From an uncultured beta proteobacterium (GTDB taxonomy: Bacteria > Pseudomonadota > Gammaproteobacteria > Burkholderiales > Burkholderiaceae_C), in the NCBI GenBank assembly GCA_903944555.1, contig CAJASG010000112.1:1-19801 (forward strand): a DNA stretch of 19,801 nucleotides, written 5' to 3'. Position numbers and translations under genes: made by a program. Under the pieces are notes generated by a model. The model saw only the letters and a program-made list of their open reading frames with translations, did not search any database and was not told the origin of the DNA. This document shows positions 1 through 8,391 of the stretch, piece after piece. Within the stretch, counting starts at the first letter, position 1; every line of letters begins with the position of its first letter.

Positions 1-1512
1 CTCGCGATTCACTCGGCTTGCTTTGTGCACTCAGGCAACTGGATTGCGGACAATTGTCATGCGACGCTGATCGGCTTGCAGCGATTCCCGGGATTTGCAC
101 CACGCCACCAAAAGCTGCTGGCGGCACACCTGGCGCAGCGCCCCAACCCTGCGCACCTCAAAGGCAAGGCTGCAGCAGCAGAATCCGCGGTGCGCAGTGC
201 CTTGCTGTGCGAGCATTTAAGTGGCGGCGCTATCGATCCTTCAGAAGTGGCACCGGTCTGGATGTGGCTTGGTGCTGGCGAAGCGCTCACAAATCCCACC
301 GCCCGTAACGCTGGCAAAGAGGACTCTGAAGGAACGAGCCGGACCAACAATGCCGAGGACAAAAAGCGGCGCCGCACCGAGCAGGCACAGGAGAGCGATG
401 GACGCAACGCCATGGTGCTGCCCTTCAGGGGCGAAGCACTCATGTCCTGGAGTGAACTGGTTCAGGTGAACCGCAGCACCGATGACGAGGACGACGGCAA
501 CGCGGTGAACGCTGCCAATGACATGGACAAACTGTCCATGGCGCCTGACGGAGAGACCTTGGCGTCGCGTGTCAAGTTTGACCTGGATTTGCCGAGCTCC
601 AGCGCCGACGACTTGCCTTTGGGTCCGGGCCTGCGCCTTCCCGAGTGGGACTACCGCCGTGGCGTCTTGCAGCCGGACCACTGCGTTGTGCAAGCCATGG
701 AGGTACGTGACGCAGCACCCTATGTGCCGTCAGCAGCCCTGCGCCTGACGGCAAAACGCTTGCGGCGACGGCTGGAGGTCTTGCGTGACGCGCCACGCCC
801 GCAGTACGGACAAGAAAGTGGCGACGCCATTGATCTGGATGCCTGGGTTCGCTTCAATGCCGATCAGGTGGGCCACGGTGGCCTGCACAGTGATACACCG
901 CCCGTCTACACACGCCACGCCAAATCCGAGCGCAGCCTCTCAACCCTGTTGCTGGCAGATCTGTCACTGTCGACCGATGCCTATGCCACCTCGGACGCCC
1001 GCGTCATCGATGTGATTCGTGACGCGCTGTATGTGTTTGGCGAGGCCCTTAGCGCAACCGGGGACCCGTTTGCGATGTGGGGGTTTAGCTCGGTACGGCG
1101 TCAGCATGTGCGCTTGCAGCACCTGAAAAGTTTTGACGAACCCTGGAACACGCTCACCCAGGCACGTGTCGGCGCGATCAAGCCTGGCTATTACACGCGA
1201 ATGGGGGCGGCCATACGCCACGCCACGCTCCAGTTGTCCAAACGACCCGAACGCCGACGCCTGCTGATGCTGCTGACAGATGGCAAGCCCAACGACCTCG
1301 ACATTTATGAGGGTCGCTACGGTATTGAGGACACGCGCCAGGCGATTCACGAAGCCCATGCAGCGGGTCTCTCTCCCTTTTGCGTCACCATTGACGAGTC
1401 AGCACACGATTACCTGCCGCTGCTTTTTGGACGCCAAGGCTATGCACTGGTCCACCGTCCACAGGATCTGGTCAACCGACTGACGCAAGCTTGGGCCACT
1501 CTCGCACGCTAG
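1..1512 (+). CDS. norD: NorD, nitric oxide reductase accessory protein with VWA domain (5' truncated)
   Basis: The reading frame is open from the first base, so the true start lies upstream. About 503 codons are visible of a protein that is usually a little over 600 residues. The C-terminal third is a von Willebrand factor A domain. Its MIDAS metal site shows as D-L-S-L-S at 958-972, followed by a T-D-G-K-P motif near 1279-1293. The middle part is acidic and low in complexity, as in other NorD proteins. NorD works with the MoxR-type ATPase NorQ to activate the NorCB nitric oxide reductase, probably by inserting the non-heme iron. norQ and norCB would be expected just upstream of the window (inference). 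The following gene is a Dnr-type regulator, an arrangement familiar from denitrifying betaproteobacteria. A generic MoxR-associated VWA protein is the alternative, but the denitrification context makes NorD much more likely. Confidence 0.85.
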   Translation, partial: LAIHSACFVHSGNWIADNCHATLIGLQRFPGFAPRHQKLLAAHLAQRPNPAHLKGKAAAAESAVRSALLCEHLSGGAIDPSEVAPVWMWLGAGEALTNPTARNAGKEDSEGTSRTNNAEDKKRRRTEQAQESDGRNAMVLPFRGEALMSWSELVQVNRSTDDEDDGNAVNAANDMDKLSMAPDGETLASRVKFDLDLPSSSADDLPLGPGLRLPEWDYRRGVLQPDHCVVQAMEVRDAAPYVPSAALRLTAKRLRRRLEVLRDAPRPQYGQESGDAIDLDAWVRFNADQVGHGGLHSDTPPVYTRHAKSERSLSTLLLADLSLSTDAYATSDARVIDVIRDALYVFGEALSATGDPFAMWGFSSVRRQHVRLQHLKSFDEPWNTLTQARVGAIKPGYYTRMGAAIRHATLQLSKRPERRRLLMLLTDGKPNDLDIYEGRYGIEDTRQAIHEAHAAGLSPFCVTIDESAHDYLPLLFGRQGYALVHRPQDLVNRLTQAWATLAR

Positions 1513-1588
1513 AGGGTGCATTCAGCGCGCCCGCACACAGCAGGCAAACTACAATCCTTACATTACTTTACATGGGCTTGTCCCATAC

Positions 1589-2293
1589 ATGAAAATGGAC
1601 ATCGAACAATTCGATATGCCCCGCTATCTATCGGTGCTGGCGCTATTTAGCGATCTGTCATTGGTGGAGCGTGAACGCATAGCGCAAGGTTGCCAATTGC
1701 GTCGCTTGTCCCGTGGCGATATGGTTTTCAGAATGGGCGAAGCCTGCGAAGCCTTTCATGTGGTGGTACTAGGCCAAGTGAAACTGTACGTCGCCTCCCC
1801 TTCCGGGCAGGAGAAGGTCATTGAACTGGTCGGAGCGGGAAGCAGCTTCGCGGAAGCGATGATGTTTCTGGAAAAGCCGTACATCATTAATGCGCAAGCG
1901 CTGGTCGACACCTTGCTCATCAGCGTCAGTAAGCAAGCGGTGTTCAGTGAAATTGAGCGCGACCCGCGCTTTTGCAAACACATGCTTGCGGGCATTTCAC
2001 GGCGACTCCATGGCCTTGTGCAGGACGTCGAAGGGTATGCCCTGCACAGCGGCATGCAGCGTCTGATTGGATACCTTCTTCGGGACGTTGAGGATACAGA
2101 CGCCGCCACGATCGGCGTCGTAACGGTGTCCCTTCCGGTCAGCAAAGCCACCATTGCCTCCCGTTTGTCCCTCACCCCTGAGTACTTCTCCCGGGTGCTG
2201 CACGAACTCGAAGCCGAAGGCCTGATTGCGATAGACAAACGCGAGATCCGCATCCTTGACGTACAACGCCTCGCAGGCTACGGCTCACACTAA
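1589..2293 (+). CDS. dnr: Crp/Fnr-family transcriptional regulator, Dnr type
   Basis: This 234-residue protein has the Crp/Fnr layout: an N-terminal cyclic-nucleotide-binding-like beta-barrel (about residues 15-125), a long dimerisation helix (about 125-160) and a C-terminal winged helix-turn-helix (about 180-225). The recognition helix carries E198-x-x-S201-R202, the residues FNR uses to read TTGAT half-sites. It has only three scattered cysteines (35, 53, 129) and no N-terminal cysteine cluster, so it is not an oxygen-sensing [4Fe-4S] FNR. It fits the Dnr/NnrR group, whose members respond to nitric oxide, in studied cases through heme. It follows norD after 76 bp. Its likely targets are the FNR-type boxes found upstream of nirS and between nirC and nirE. 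ATG 1589 was chosen; ATG 1595 is two codons downstream, and neither has a clear Shine-Dalgarno. The family call is firm; the Dnr name is inferred from context. Confidence 0.83.
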   Translation: MKMDIEQFDMPRYLSVLALFSDLSLVERERIAQGCQLRRLSRGDMVFRMGEACEAFHVVVLGQVKLYVASPSGQEKVIELVGAGSSFAEAMMFLEKPYIINAQALVDTLLISVSKQAVFSEIERDPRFCKHMLAGISRRLHGLVQDVEGYALHSGMQRLIGYLLRDVEDTDAATIGVVTVSLPVSKATIASRLSLTPEYFSRVLHELEAEGLIAIDKREIRILDVQRLAGYGSH

Positions 2294-2297
2294 TTTA

Positions 2298-2355
2298 TAT
2301 ACGAAATAGGGTTCTAGCCCCCGTGGAATATGCGCAAGCAGCTCCTATTTCGATA
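2298..2355. repeat. REP-like inverted repeat between convergent dnr and nirN
   Basis: CGAAATAGG at 2302-2310 is exactly complementary to CCTATTTCG at 2344-2352. The pairing extends by TAT/ATA outside the stem if A2301 is bulged, giving a 12-bp arm around a 33-nt interior. It fills most of the 91-bp gap between two convergent genes. The position suits a bidirectional transcription end, although there is no long T-run. The interior (CTAGCCCCCGTGGAATATGCGCAAGC-like; 2314-2339) resembles interspersed repeats I recall from Comamonadaceae genomes. That resemblance is from memory and has not been tested. Confidence 0.5.
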
Positions 2356-2384
2356 GCATTAATCCAACAAGAAATCGCCAAGAA

Positions 2385-3971
2385 TCAGTGGCTCGTTCCT
2401 TCGGAGCGATTGATCTTGTTGTACAGGTTGTATTTGCCCACGGGTTTGTCCATGGGAATGCGCTTGACCTCTTTGAAGGTGGCAGCGTCAAAAACGATCA
2501 AGGCGCCGCCGTCAGCCTTGCGCTCCCACAGGCTGGCCAAGGCGTATCTCCCATCCCGGGTGAACTCAATGTGGGCCAGGGTCTTGCCTGGGTCGGTCTT
2601 GATCTGGGTGACGATCTCAAGCGAGCGCTTATCAATGATCTGCAGTGTGTCTTTCGCCTTGCTCATCATTGAATCCGCCCATGCATAGGGCGTCTTTTCG
2701 TGCGAGCGCATAAAGAACCCCGGCCCTGGCGTCGGCAGTGACTTGATAGTCTTCCAGTCTGCCATGTCAATTACCGTGATCAGCCCATCCTTCAGATTAG
2801 GCGTGGCCATCACCGTCTTGCCCTGCCAGCCCCAGGTAATGCCCGAACCAAGGTGCGGCATACCAGGCAGGCTGAGATCGGCAATTTTTTTGCGTACATC
2901 CAGGTTCACGACCTGCCCCTTGCCCGCCTCGCGGCTGGTACCCATCACCTCGTCGTAACTCTGGGTGAAGAAGAAGTCATCCAAAGGCTCCGACAGGTAG
3001 GTACGGCGCGGGTTGAGAAAGCCGGGAATGAAGGCGCCTTCTTTGTACTGAAAATCATGGATCATGCCGATCGGCACATCATCGGCCTTGGGGTTGTAGC
3101 TGATCTCCCACAACTCAGGAACGTCCTTCAACGCCGCCACAAAACTCTGCCGTGGCGCGGCGTCGTACACCGCTGACACCCGGGAGCCAATGCGTCCGTC
3201 CTTGTCTTTAACCGCATGCACCTTGAGTACATTCAAATCCGCGTCCAGTAGCACCAGCGTTTGTGGCAGGTAGTTGGCAACTGCCAGGTACTTGCCGTCC
3301 CCCGACACAGCCACGTTGCGCGTATTGATGCCAGCCCGAATCTCGGCCACCACCTTCAGGTTCCAAATGTCGAACTTGCTGACCCAGCCATCGCGCGAGG
3401 CAAAGAACACATAGCGGCCGTCAGGGGTGAATTTCGGGCCGCCGTGCAGGGCGTAGCGGCTGGGGAAGCGGTGGATGGGCTCCAACTTGTCACCATCCAG
3501 CACGGTGACGTGGTGGTCCCCCGTTTCGACCACGATGAACAGATTCATCATGTCCACACCGTTGAACGCCTGCAGTGGCTTGTTCGGCAGGCTGGCTGTT
3601 GCGTGGTAAACGAGGCGCGAGGCGCGGATATCAGCCTCCGAAAATGTCGGGGCTGTGGCCGTTTCTGTGTAGATGTACTGAACCAGCGCGTCGATCTCGT
3701 CTTTGGCCAAGCGTTCAGAAAAACCCGCCATCTGGGTTGCCGCGCGACCTTGCGCAATGGTCTTCAAGGCTTCGGGCTTGCGCAATCGCTCCAAACTTTG
3801 CGGCAATAAGGCCGGACCGGTGCCTCCCAAGCGGTCTACGCCATGGCACGCGGCGCAATGGGCTTGGTAGGTCTGTTTGACATCCACATCGGCCCAGGCC
3901 ATGGACGCGAAGCTGCCCGACAACAGCACCAAAATGGCGGCCCAAGGGCTTCGCAGTAAACGCTGGCTCAT
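2385..3971 (-). CDS. nirN: NirN, periplasmic c-heme / heme d1-propeller protein (dihydro-heme d1 dehydrogenase)
   Basis: This 528-residue precursor has a Sec-type signal peptide (about residues 1-27, ending AWA), a cytochrome c domain with C39-A-A-C-H43, and an eight-bladed d1-type beta-propeller from about residue 115 to the end. NirN is a NirS relative. It is known to oxidise the last d1 precursor (dihydro-d1 to d1) and to pass the cofactor to NirS. The NirS proximal d1 histidine is matched by H176 and the second active-site histidine by H373 (M-P-H), but the first active-site histidine is absent, so this is not a nitrite reductase. It is longer than NirF and, unlike NirF, has a c-heme motif, which separates the two. 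It is the last gene of the minus-strand operon, and its ATG overlaps the nirJ stop by 4 bp, indicating translational coupling. It ends next to the convergent dnr gene. Confidence 0.9.
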   Translation of the reverse strand: MSQRLLRSPWAAILVLLSGSFASMAWADVDVKQTYQAHCAACHGVDRLGGTGPALLPQSLERLRKPEALKTIAQGRAATQMAGFSERLAKDEIDALVQYIYTETATAPTFSEADIRASRLVYHATASLPNKPLQAFNGVDMMNLFIVVETGDHHVTVLDGDKLEPIHRFPSRYALHGGPKFTPDGRYVFFASRDGWVSKFDIWNLKVVAEIRAGINTRNVAVSGDGKYLAVANYLPQTLVLLDADLNVLKVHAVKDKDGRIGSRVSAVYDAAPRQSFVAALKDVPELWEISYNPKADDVPIGMIHDFQYKEGAFIPGFLNPRRTYLSEPLDDFFFTQSYDEVMGTSREAGKGQVVNLDVRKKIADLSLPGMPHLGSGITWGWQGKTVMATPNLKDGLITVIDMADWKTIKSLPTPGPGFFMRSHEKTPYAWADSMMSKAKDTLQIIDKRSLEIVTQIKTDPGKTLAHIEFTRDGRYALASLWERKADGGALIVFDAATFKEVKRIPMDKPVGKYNLYNKINRSEGTSH

Positions 3972-5173
3972 TGGGCTTCTCTCGCCTGCCGTACGCCGAT
4001 GTAGGGCTTCATGGGAACCCGCGCACGCTCGCCCACCAGCCCAATTTCTTCATCCGACAAATAGCACGCTGGGTCTTCCTGCCAGGGGTCTCCGGTCAAT
4101 TGCAAGGCTCGTACCCGGGTGTTGCCACCACACACATCAAAGTAGGTGCACTCGCCGCAGCGACCCTTGATGGTGCGTGGCACCGCCTTAAGCCCCGCCA
4201 TCAGCGGGTCGGAGGTATCGCGCCAGATGTCGGAGAAGGCACGGTCCCGCACGTTGCCCAAGTTGTGGTGCCACCAAAAGGTATCCGGATGCACGTTGCC
4301 GAGGTTGTCAATGTTGGCCACGTTGACGCCAGAAGAGTTGCCCCCCCACTGCGCCAGCTTGGCGCGCAAAGCCGCTTCTTTTTCAGGAAAATGGCGGCGC
4401 ACCCAGTGCAGCAGGTAGACACCATCCGCGTCGTTATTCCCCGTGACAAATTCTTTGTCCACTCCCGCTTCCAGGTATTTCCAGCAGGTGTCAAAAAGCA
4501 GGTCCATCGCCTTGCGGGTGGTTTCCAAAAACGCATCCCGACCACGGTTGGTGTTTCCACGCCCAGCGTAGTTAAGGTGCGACAGGTAAAACTTGTCGAT
4601 GCCTTCATCTTCCACCAGCTTCAGCAAGGCCGGCAAATCATGGGCATTGTCCTGGGTCAGGGTAAAACGCACACCCGCCTTGATGCCCGCCGCACTGCAC
4701 AACTTGATGCCTTTGAGAGACGCTTCAAAGGCGCCCTCTTTGCGTCGGAATACATCATGGGTTTCGCGAATACCGTCCAAACTGACGCCGACATAGTCGT
4801 ACCCTACTGCGGCGATGCGTTCAATATTCGATTCGTCGATCAAGGTACCGTTGCTGGACAATCCGACGTAAAACCCCATGTCTTTGGCGCGGCGTGAAAT
4901 GTCAAAAATATCGGGCCGCAACAAGGGCTCGCCACCGGACAAAATCAGCACCGGCACACCAAAGCCGCGCAAGTCATCCATCACGCCATAGACCTCCGAG
5001 GTGCTCAGCTCCCCGGGGAAATCCTTGTCCGTGGAGATGGAGTAGCAATGCTTGCAGGTCAAGTTGCAACGCCGGATCAGATTCCAGATCACCACCGGCC
5101 CCGGTGGATTGCGCTTGGGGCCCAACGGCGTTGGATTGGCGATTTCTCGCATGTACTGTGTAATTCGAAACAT
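3968..5173 (-). CDS. nirJ: NirJ, radical SAM enzyme of heme d1 biosynthesis
   Basis: This cytoplasmic protein of 401 residues starts with the radical SAM cluster motif C36-x3-C40-x2-C43 followed by Y, then the GGEPLL motif that contacts SAM. A cysteine-rich C-terminal region (C339, C342, C348, C370) resembles a SPASM/Twitch auxiliary Fe-S site, as known for NirJ. NirJ removes the two propionate side chains of the didecarboxysiroheme intermediate on the way to the oxo groups of heme d1. The start is supported by a strong AGGAAAG ribosome site 4-5 nt before ATG 5173. The gene follows nirH after 10 bp and overlaps nirN by 4 bp. Heme-biosynthesis radical SAM relatives such as AhbC/AhbD are the main alternative. 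The siroheme decarboxylase neighbours and nirS make NirJ the clear choice. Confidence 0.93.
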   Translation of the reverse strand: MFRITQYMREIANPTPLGPKRNPPGPVVIWNLIRRCNLTCKHCYSISTDKDFPGELSTSEVYGVMDDLRGFGVPVLILSGGEPLLRPDIFDISRRAKDMGFYVGLSSNGTLIDESNIERIAAVGYDYVGVSLDGIRETHDVFRRKEGAFEASLKGIKLCSAAGIKAGVRFTLTQDNAHDLPALLKLVEDEGIDKFYLSHLNYAGRGNTNRGRDAFLETTRKAMDLLFDTCWKYLEAGVDKEFVTGNNDADGVYLLHWVRRHFPEKEAALRAKLAQWGGNSSGVNVANIDNLGNVHPDTFWWHHNLGNVRDRAFSDIWRDTSDPLMAGLKAVPRTIKGRCGECTYFDVCGGNTRVRALQLTGDPWQEDPACYLSDEEIGLVGERARVPMKPYIGVRQAREAQ

Positions 5174-5183
5174 GGTCTTTCCT

Positions 5184-5717
5184 CTATTCGGCCGTTTTGG
5201 GGCCCGCCAGGCGCAGCCCGGTTTTCTTCAAAATACGGGTGCTGTACAAAACAGAATGACTGCGGGCCTGCGGCCCCAGAAAATCGGCTATTTGGGTCAC
5301 TTGCAGGCTGACTTCCTCACGCGTTTTCCCGTGCACCATGGCAAACAGGTTGTACGGCCACTGTGGCAAGCACCTGGGGCGGCAGTAGCAATGGCTGACA
5401 AAGTCAAAGCCGCCAACTGCCTTACCGAGTTGGTCCACCAATTCATCGGGTACATCCCAAACCGACATGCCATTGGCACGGTAACCAATCGCGTAGTGGT
5501 TGGGCACTACGCCAAGGCGGCGTATGACACCCACATCGAGGAGGCGACGCATACGGCAGATAACGTCCTCGGGTTCAAGGTGCAGTTCGCGCGCGATGGC
5601 GTGGTAAGGCTGTGGCACCAAGGGCAGCCCGCCTTGCGTCGCCACGATGATCGCGCGATCAATGGCATCAACCACATCAACTGTTTGCAATGGAGTGTTT
5701 GGCATAGATCGGCTCAC
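5184..5717 (-). CDS. nirH: NirH, Lrp/AsnC-like siroheme decarboxylase subunit
   Basis: About 177 residues. An N-terminal Lrp/AsnC-type winged helix is followed by a RAM-like alpha/beta domain with the motif S-H-C-Y-C-R-P-R and the PQWPYNLFAMVHGK stretch. These motifs match the L half of the NirDL fusion encoded upstream. NirDLGH together decarboxylate the acetate side chains of siroheme at C12 and C18. Despite the fold, the protein is an enzyme and not a DNA-binding regulator. The start is uncertain. GTG 5717 overlaps the nirG stop (GTGA) and suggests coupling, while ATG 5705 would give a protein four residues shorter. Neither has a strong ribosome site. NirL would be an equally good name by fold, but the order after nirDL and nirG fits nirH. 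Confidence 0.9.
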   Translation of the reverse strand: MSRSMPNTPLQTVDVVDAIDRAIIVATQGGLPLVPQPYHAIARELHLEPEDVICRMRRLLDVGVIRRLGVVPNHYAIGYRANGMSVWDVPDELVDQLGKAVGGFDFVSHCYCRPRCLPQWPYNLFAMVHGKTREEVSLQVTQIADFLGPQARSHSVLYSTRILKKTGLRLAGPKTAE

Positions 5718-6157
5718 GCTTTGAGATTCAGTTCAACGAAATATTCGCGTGACTTCGGGAAATTGAAAACGGTACAGCCTGTTTCCCGCTCAATCTGCGC
5801 GATGACATCTTCAATTTCTGCCGGGGTCTCGGTGGCGATGACAAACCACATGTTGAGGTCATGGTCGCGCTCGTAGTTGTGCGCCACCTGTGGCAATGCG
5901 TTCACACACTTCGCAACGATCTCATAGCGTTCTGCAGGGGCATGTAAGGCCGCAAGGGTAAAGGCCCCCCCCATGCGTTCAATCTGGTACAGCGGGCCCA
6001 CACGGGTGAGTACGCCGTCCTTCAGTAATCGGGCAAGCCGCTCAAGGAGTTCATCCTCACCAAGGCCCAGACGCTGCGCGGCTTCGAGGTAGGGTCGATC
6101 ACAAATCGCCAGCCCACCGTGCAAATGGTTGATGATGTCGCGATCAGTCTGGTCCAT
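5714..6157 (-). CDS. nirG: NirG, Lrp/AsnC-like siroheme decarboxylase subunit
   Basis: This 147-residue protein, the usual NirG length, has an N-terminal winged helix (M-D-Q-T-D-R-D onward) and a C-terminal RAM-like domain. The motif A-H-N-Y-E-R-D-H-x-x-N-M-W-F-V corresponds to the D half of NirDL. It forms part of the NirDLGH siroheme decarboxylase. A longer open frame extends upstream, but those residues overlap nirDL and look like shadow coding. ATG 6157 was chosen because it gives the conserved length and a 14-bp overlap with the end of nirDL. The stop overlaps the nirH GTG by 4 bp. It is very unlikely to act as a free regulator. Confidence 0.9.
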   Translation of the reverse strand: MDQTDRDIINHLHGGLAICDRPYLEAAQRLGLGEDELLERLARLLKDGVLTRVGPLYQIERMGGAFTLAALHAPAERYEIVAKCVNALPQVAHNYERDHDLNMWFVIATETPAEIEDVIAQIERETGCTVFNFPKSREYFVELNLKA

Positions 6158-7205
6158 GGGCGAACTCCGGTATTGCTTCACAAGCGACATCGGCCACGTA
6201 GCGCGCACCGCATTGTTTGAATCTGCGGCAACTGAACAAAACCTCATGCGGGTAGGCATCCAATGCACAAATTTTTTCCAGCGCGGCAATGCGCTGTTCG
6301 ACGTCTGAGCGGTCTTTGCCATGAATCATGCAAAATAAATTGAATGGCCAGTGCGGCAGTTGCCGTGGCCTGCGGTAGCACAAACTGACCCGCCCCGTTG
6401 CCGCGATAGCTTTGCCGAGATGACTCACCCTGTCATCGGGCACATTCCAGACAACCATGGCATTGGAGGTATAGCCCAACTCATGGTGGCGCACCACTAC
6501 GCCAAACCGTTTGATCACCCCCACGTCAACCCATCGGGCCAACAATGCAATGGCATCGCTTTCCGACCAGCCCAAGGCGGCAAAGGGCCGGGACACCAAG
6601 GGCAGGCCCTTCTGCAGTACCGCCATCAAGCTGCGCTGCGCCGCAGTCAACTCAATCGCCGCCACGTCCGCCCGCACTTGGGTGTCCGCCTGAAAATAAG
6701 GTGACGCGGTGGCACCCAGGCCAAACCCCAGATCAATGTGAAACTGCTCCAGCAAGGGGAGGCGCAAAACCGGGCCAGACCCGCACACCTGTTCAATTGC
6801 GTCAAACGTCTGTCGCAGTTCATCGGCGGTAGACGCCGTGACCACAAACCAGAGATTGAACCGATGCTCGCGTTGGTAGTTGTGGTTGACCTCCGAGAAG
6901 GCACTGACCAAGGCCGCCACGGCCTCTAATCGATCCACCGGAACAGCCAGTGCCGCCAAGGCACTGACACCGACCACATTGGGGCGGAAAACCGCGCCGA
7001 TACGGCTAATCAATCCGGTTTGCAGCATGGATTGCAGCCGCTGGATTACCGTTGCCTCGTCAACATCAAGACGCTGGGCCAATTCAGCAAACGGCGCTGC
7101 AACCAGCGGGAAATCGCGCTGGTAGTCATTTAACAGCTTGAACTCCAGTCCACTTAAAACGCGCTGATTCGTCTGTGCTGATCCGTCCATTGGTTTCATG
7201 CCCAT
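6144..7205 (-). CDS. nirDL: NirDL, fused siroheme decarboxylase (NirD and NirL domains)
   Basis: This 353-residue protein has two tandem Lrp/AsnC-like units. The D unit (about residues 15-165) carries N-H-N-Y-Q-R-E-H with N-L-W-F-V (107-121). The L unit (about 185-340) carries S-L-C-Y-R-R-P-R and HWPFNLFCMIHGK (274-297). It makes 12,18-didecarboxysiroheme from siroheme together with NirG and NirH. The two genes are separate in Pseudomonas aeruginosa (nirD, nirL in the nirDLGH run), whereas a nirDL fusion is found in several other denitrifiers. An open frame extends 40 codons further upstream, but that region is the end of nirF, so ATG 7205 was preferred, one nucleotide from the nirF stop; ATG 7199 is also possible. 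The downstream end overlaps nirG by 14 bp. Confidence 0.9.
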   Translation of the reverse strand: MGMKPMDGSAQTNQRVLSGLEFKLLNDYQRDFPLVAAPFAELAQRLDVDEATVIQRLQSMLQTGLISRIGAVFRPNVVGVSALAALAVPVDRLEAVAALVSAFSEVNHNYQREHRFNLWFVVTASTADELRQTFDAIEQVCGSGPVLRLPLLEQFHIDLGFGLGATASPYFQADTQVRADVAAIELTAAQRSLMAVLQKGLPLVSRPFAALGWSESDAIALLARWVDVGVIKRFGVVVRHHELGYTSNAMVVWNVPDDRVSHLGKAIAATGRVSLCYRRPRQLPHWPFNLFCMIHGKDRSDVEQRIAALEKICALDAYPHEVLFSCRRFKQCGARYVADVACEAIPEFAHGPD

Positions 7206-7206
7206 C

Positions 7207-8391
7207 TCAAAAACCGATGCGGGCCGCACGGCTGGTGAAGAAAATACCGCTCGGAGCCTGCGCTGGCAGCACGGCACGTTGTGCAAAACTGGCGGTGTCG
7301 TACACCACGACGCGGTTATCGTCACGGGCCGAAATCCAGACCGACTCGCCGCGTGGTGTGAACTCCATATGCAACACGGCCTTACCGGGTGCGAGCTGCT
7401 TCACGACTTTGCGGCTTTCGACATCAATCACGTCCACGTTGCCATTGTCTGGAAATGCAAAATTGACCCACACTTGACGACCATCAGGCCGTGCGATGAC
7501 AAACACCGGCTGCCCCGCCACCTTCACACGCCCTGCCTCCAGCCAAGTTTCCGTGTCCACCACCAGCACCTCATGCCGCCCAATAGCGGGCACATAGGCA
7601 TACTTGCCGGCCACTGCCCAACCCCGCAGGTGGGGCATCTTGTACACGGGCAGCTTTTCTTCACCCTTGCCATAGCCGTTCAGGATTCGGCGCGCGCCCA
7701 GTTCCGGGTGCCACAGGTCGACCATCGCCATTCCATCTTCACCAAACAGGCCTGCCAAATAGAAACGGCCATTGGGTGTGATCAGTCCATCGTACGGTTG
7801 TTTGCCAATATCTTTGAACTTCTCGATACGTGCTTGCTTGGGGTCTGAAAAATCGCCAACCCATATTTCACCTGCGTCAAAAAGGCTCCATACAAAGCGG
7901 CCACCCGGTGCATCGGCCAAACCGACTACTTTGGAGCGCAAGCCCGCATCGCCATACACAGACGGGACGTCAGCAACCAGTTCCAAGGTCTCCGCCGCAA
8001 AAACCTTCACGCCACCAGGCGAGTAATTCTGGGCGGCCACCAGCGTTCCGTCTTGCGAGATGGCACCACCAATGCTGTTGCCCGCCTGCATCACCCGACG
8101 TTCGATAGCACCCAGCAAGAGGTCGACTTTCGTCAACCCCCCATCGCGCCCAAATACGTAGGCAAAGCGACCGTCGCGGGAGTACACCAGAGAAGCATGC
8201 GACAAATCACCCAAACCTTGGACACTGGCAATCGTGACGAATTTGCTGGAATCGACGATCTGCACGCTCCCGGAGGCACGTTCAATAATCACACCCAAAT
8301 CGCCAGTGCCACGAAGAACCGGCCCCGAACAGCCGGAAAGAATGGAAACCAATGCAGCGAGCAGCAGTGTTTGATAATTTCTAAAATTCAC
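7207..8391 (-). CDS. nirF: NirF, heme d1 assembly lipoprotein (d1-type beta-propeller)
   Basis: This 394-residue protein begins with a lipoprotein signal. The lipobox is L-S-G-C with the lipidated cysteine at residue 21. The rest is a d1-type beta-propeller without any CxxCH motif, the standard NirF layout (P. aeruginosa NirF is about the same length). NirF is periplasmic and works late in heme d1 synthesis, and it is known to associate with NirN and NirS. H65 and H254 align with the proximal and second distal histidines of the NirS propeller. GTG 8391 was chosen over an upstream in-frame start at 8442 because it places the signal peptide at the terminus, has an AAAAAGG site about 8 nt upstream, and lies in an 11-bp overlap with nirC. 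A 1-bp gap precedes nirDL. Confidence 0.92.
   Translation of the reverse strand: MNFRNYQTLLLAALVSILSGCSGPVLRGTGDLGVIIERASGSVQIVDSSKFVTIASVQGLGDLSHASLVYSRDGRFAYVFGRDGGLTKVDLLLGAIERRVMQAGNSIGGAISQDGTLVAAQNYSPGGVKVFAAETLELVADVPSVYGDAGLRSKVVGLADAPGGRFVWSLFDAGEIWVGDFSDPKQARIEKFKDIGKQPYDGLITPNGRFYLAGLFGEDGMAMVDLWHPELGARRILNGYGKGEEKLPVYKMPHLRGWAVAGKYAYVPAIGRHEVLVVDTETWLEAGRVKVAGQPVFVIARPDGRQVWVNFAFPDNGNVDVIDVESRKVVKQLAPGKAVLHMEFTPRGESVWISARDDNRVVVYDTASFAQRAVLPAQAPSGIFFTSRAARIGF

Noticed and set aside
3971..4897. 308-codon open frame on the plus strand opposite nirJ
   Set aside because: It lies wholly within nirJ, whose radical SAM motifs and coupled overlap with nirN are clear; the plus-strand product shows no known domain.
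5052..5876. 274-codon open frame on the plus strand across nirJ/nirH/nirG
   Set aside because: It spans three well-supported minus-strand genes and looks like antisense shadow coding.
5184..7205. Lrp/AsnC-like proteins as transcription regulators of the nir operon
   Set aside because: Their order, conserved H-N-Y and C-Y-x-R-P-R motifs and neighbours identify them as siroheme decarboxylase subunits.
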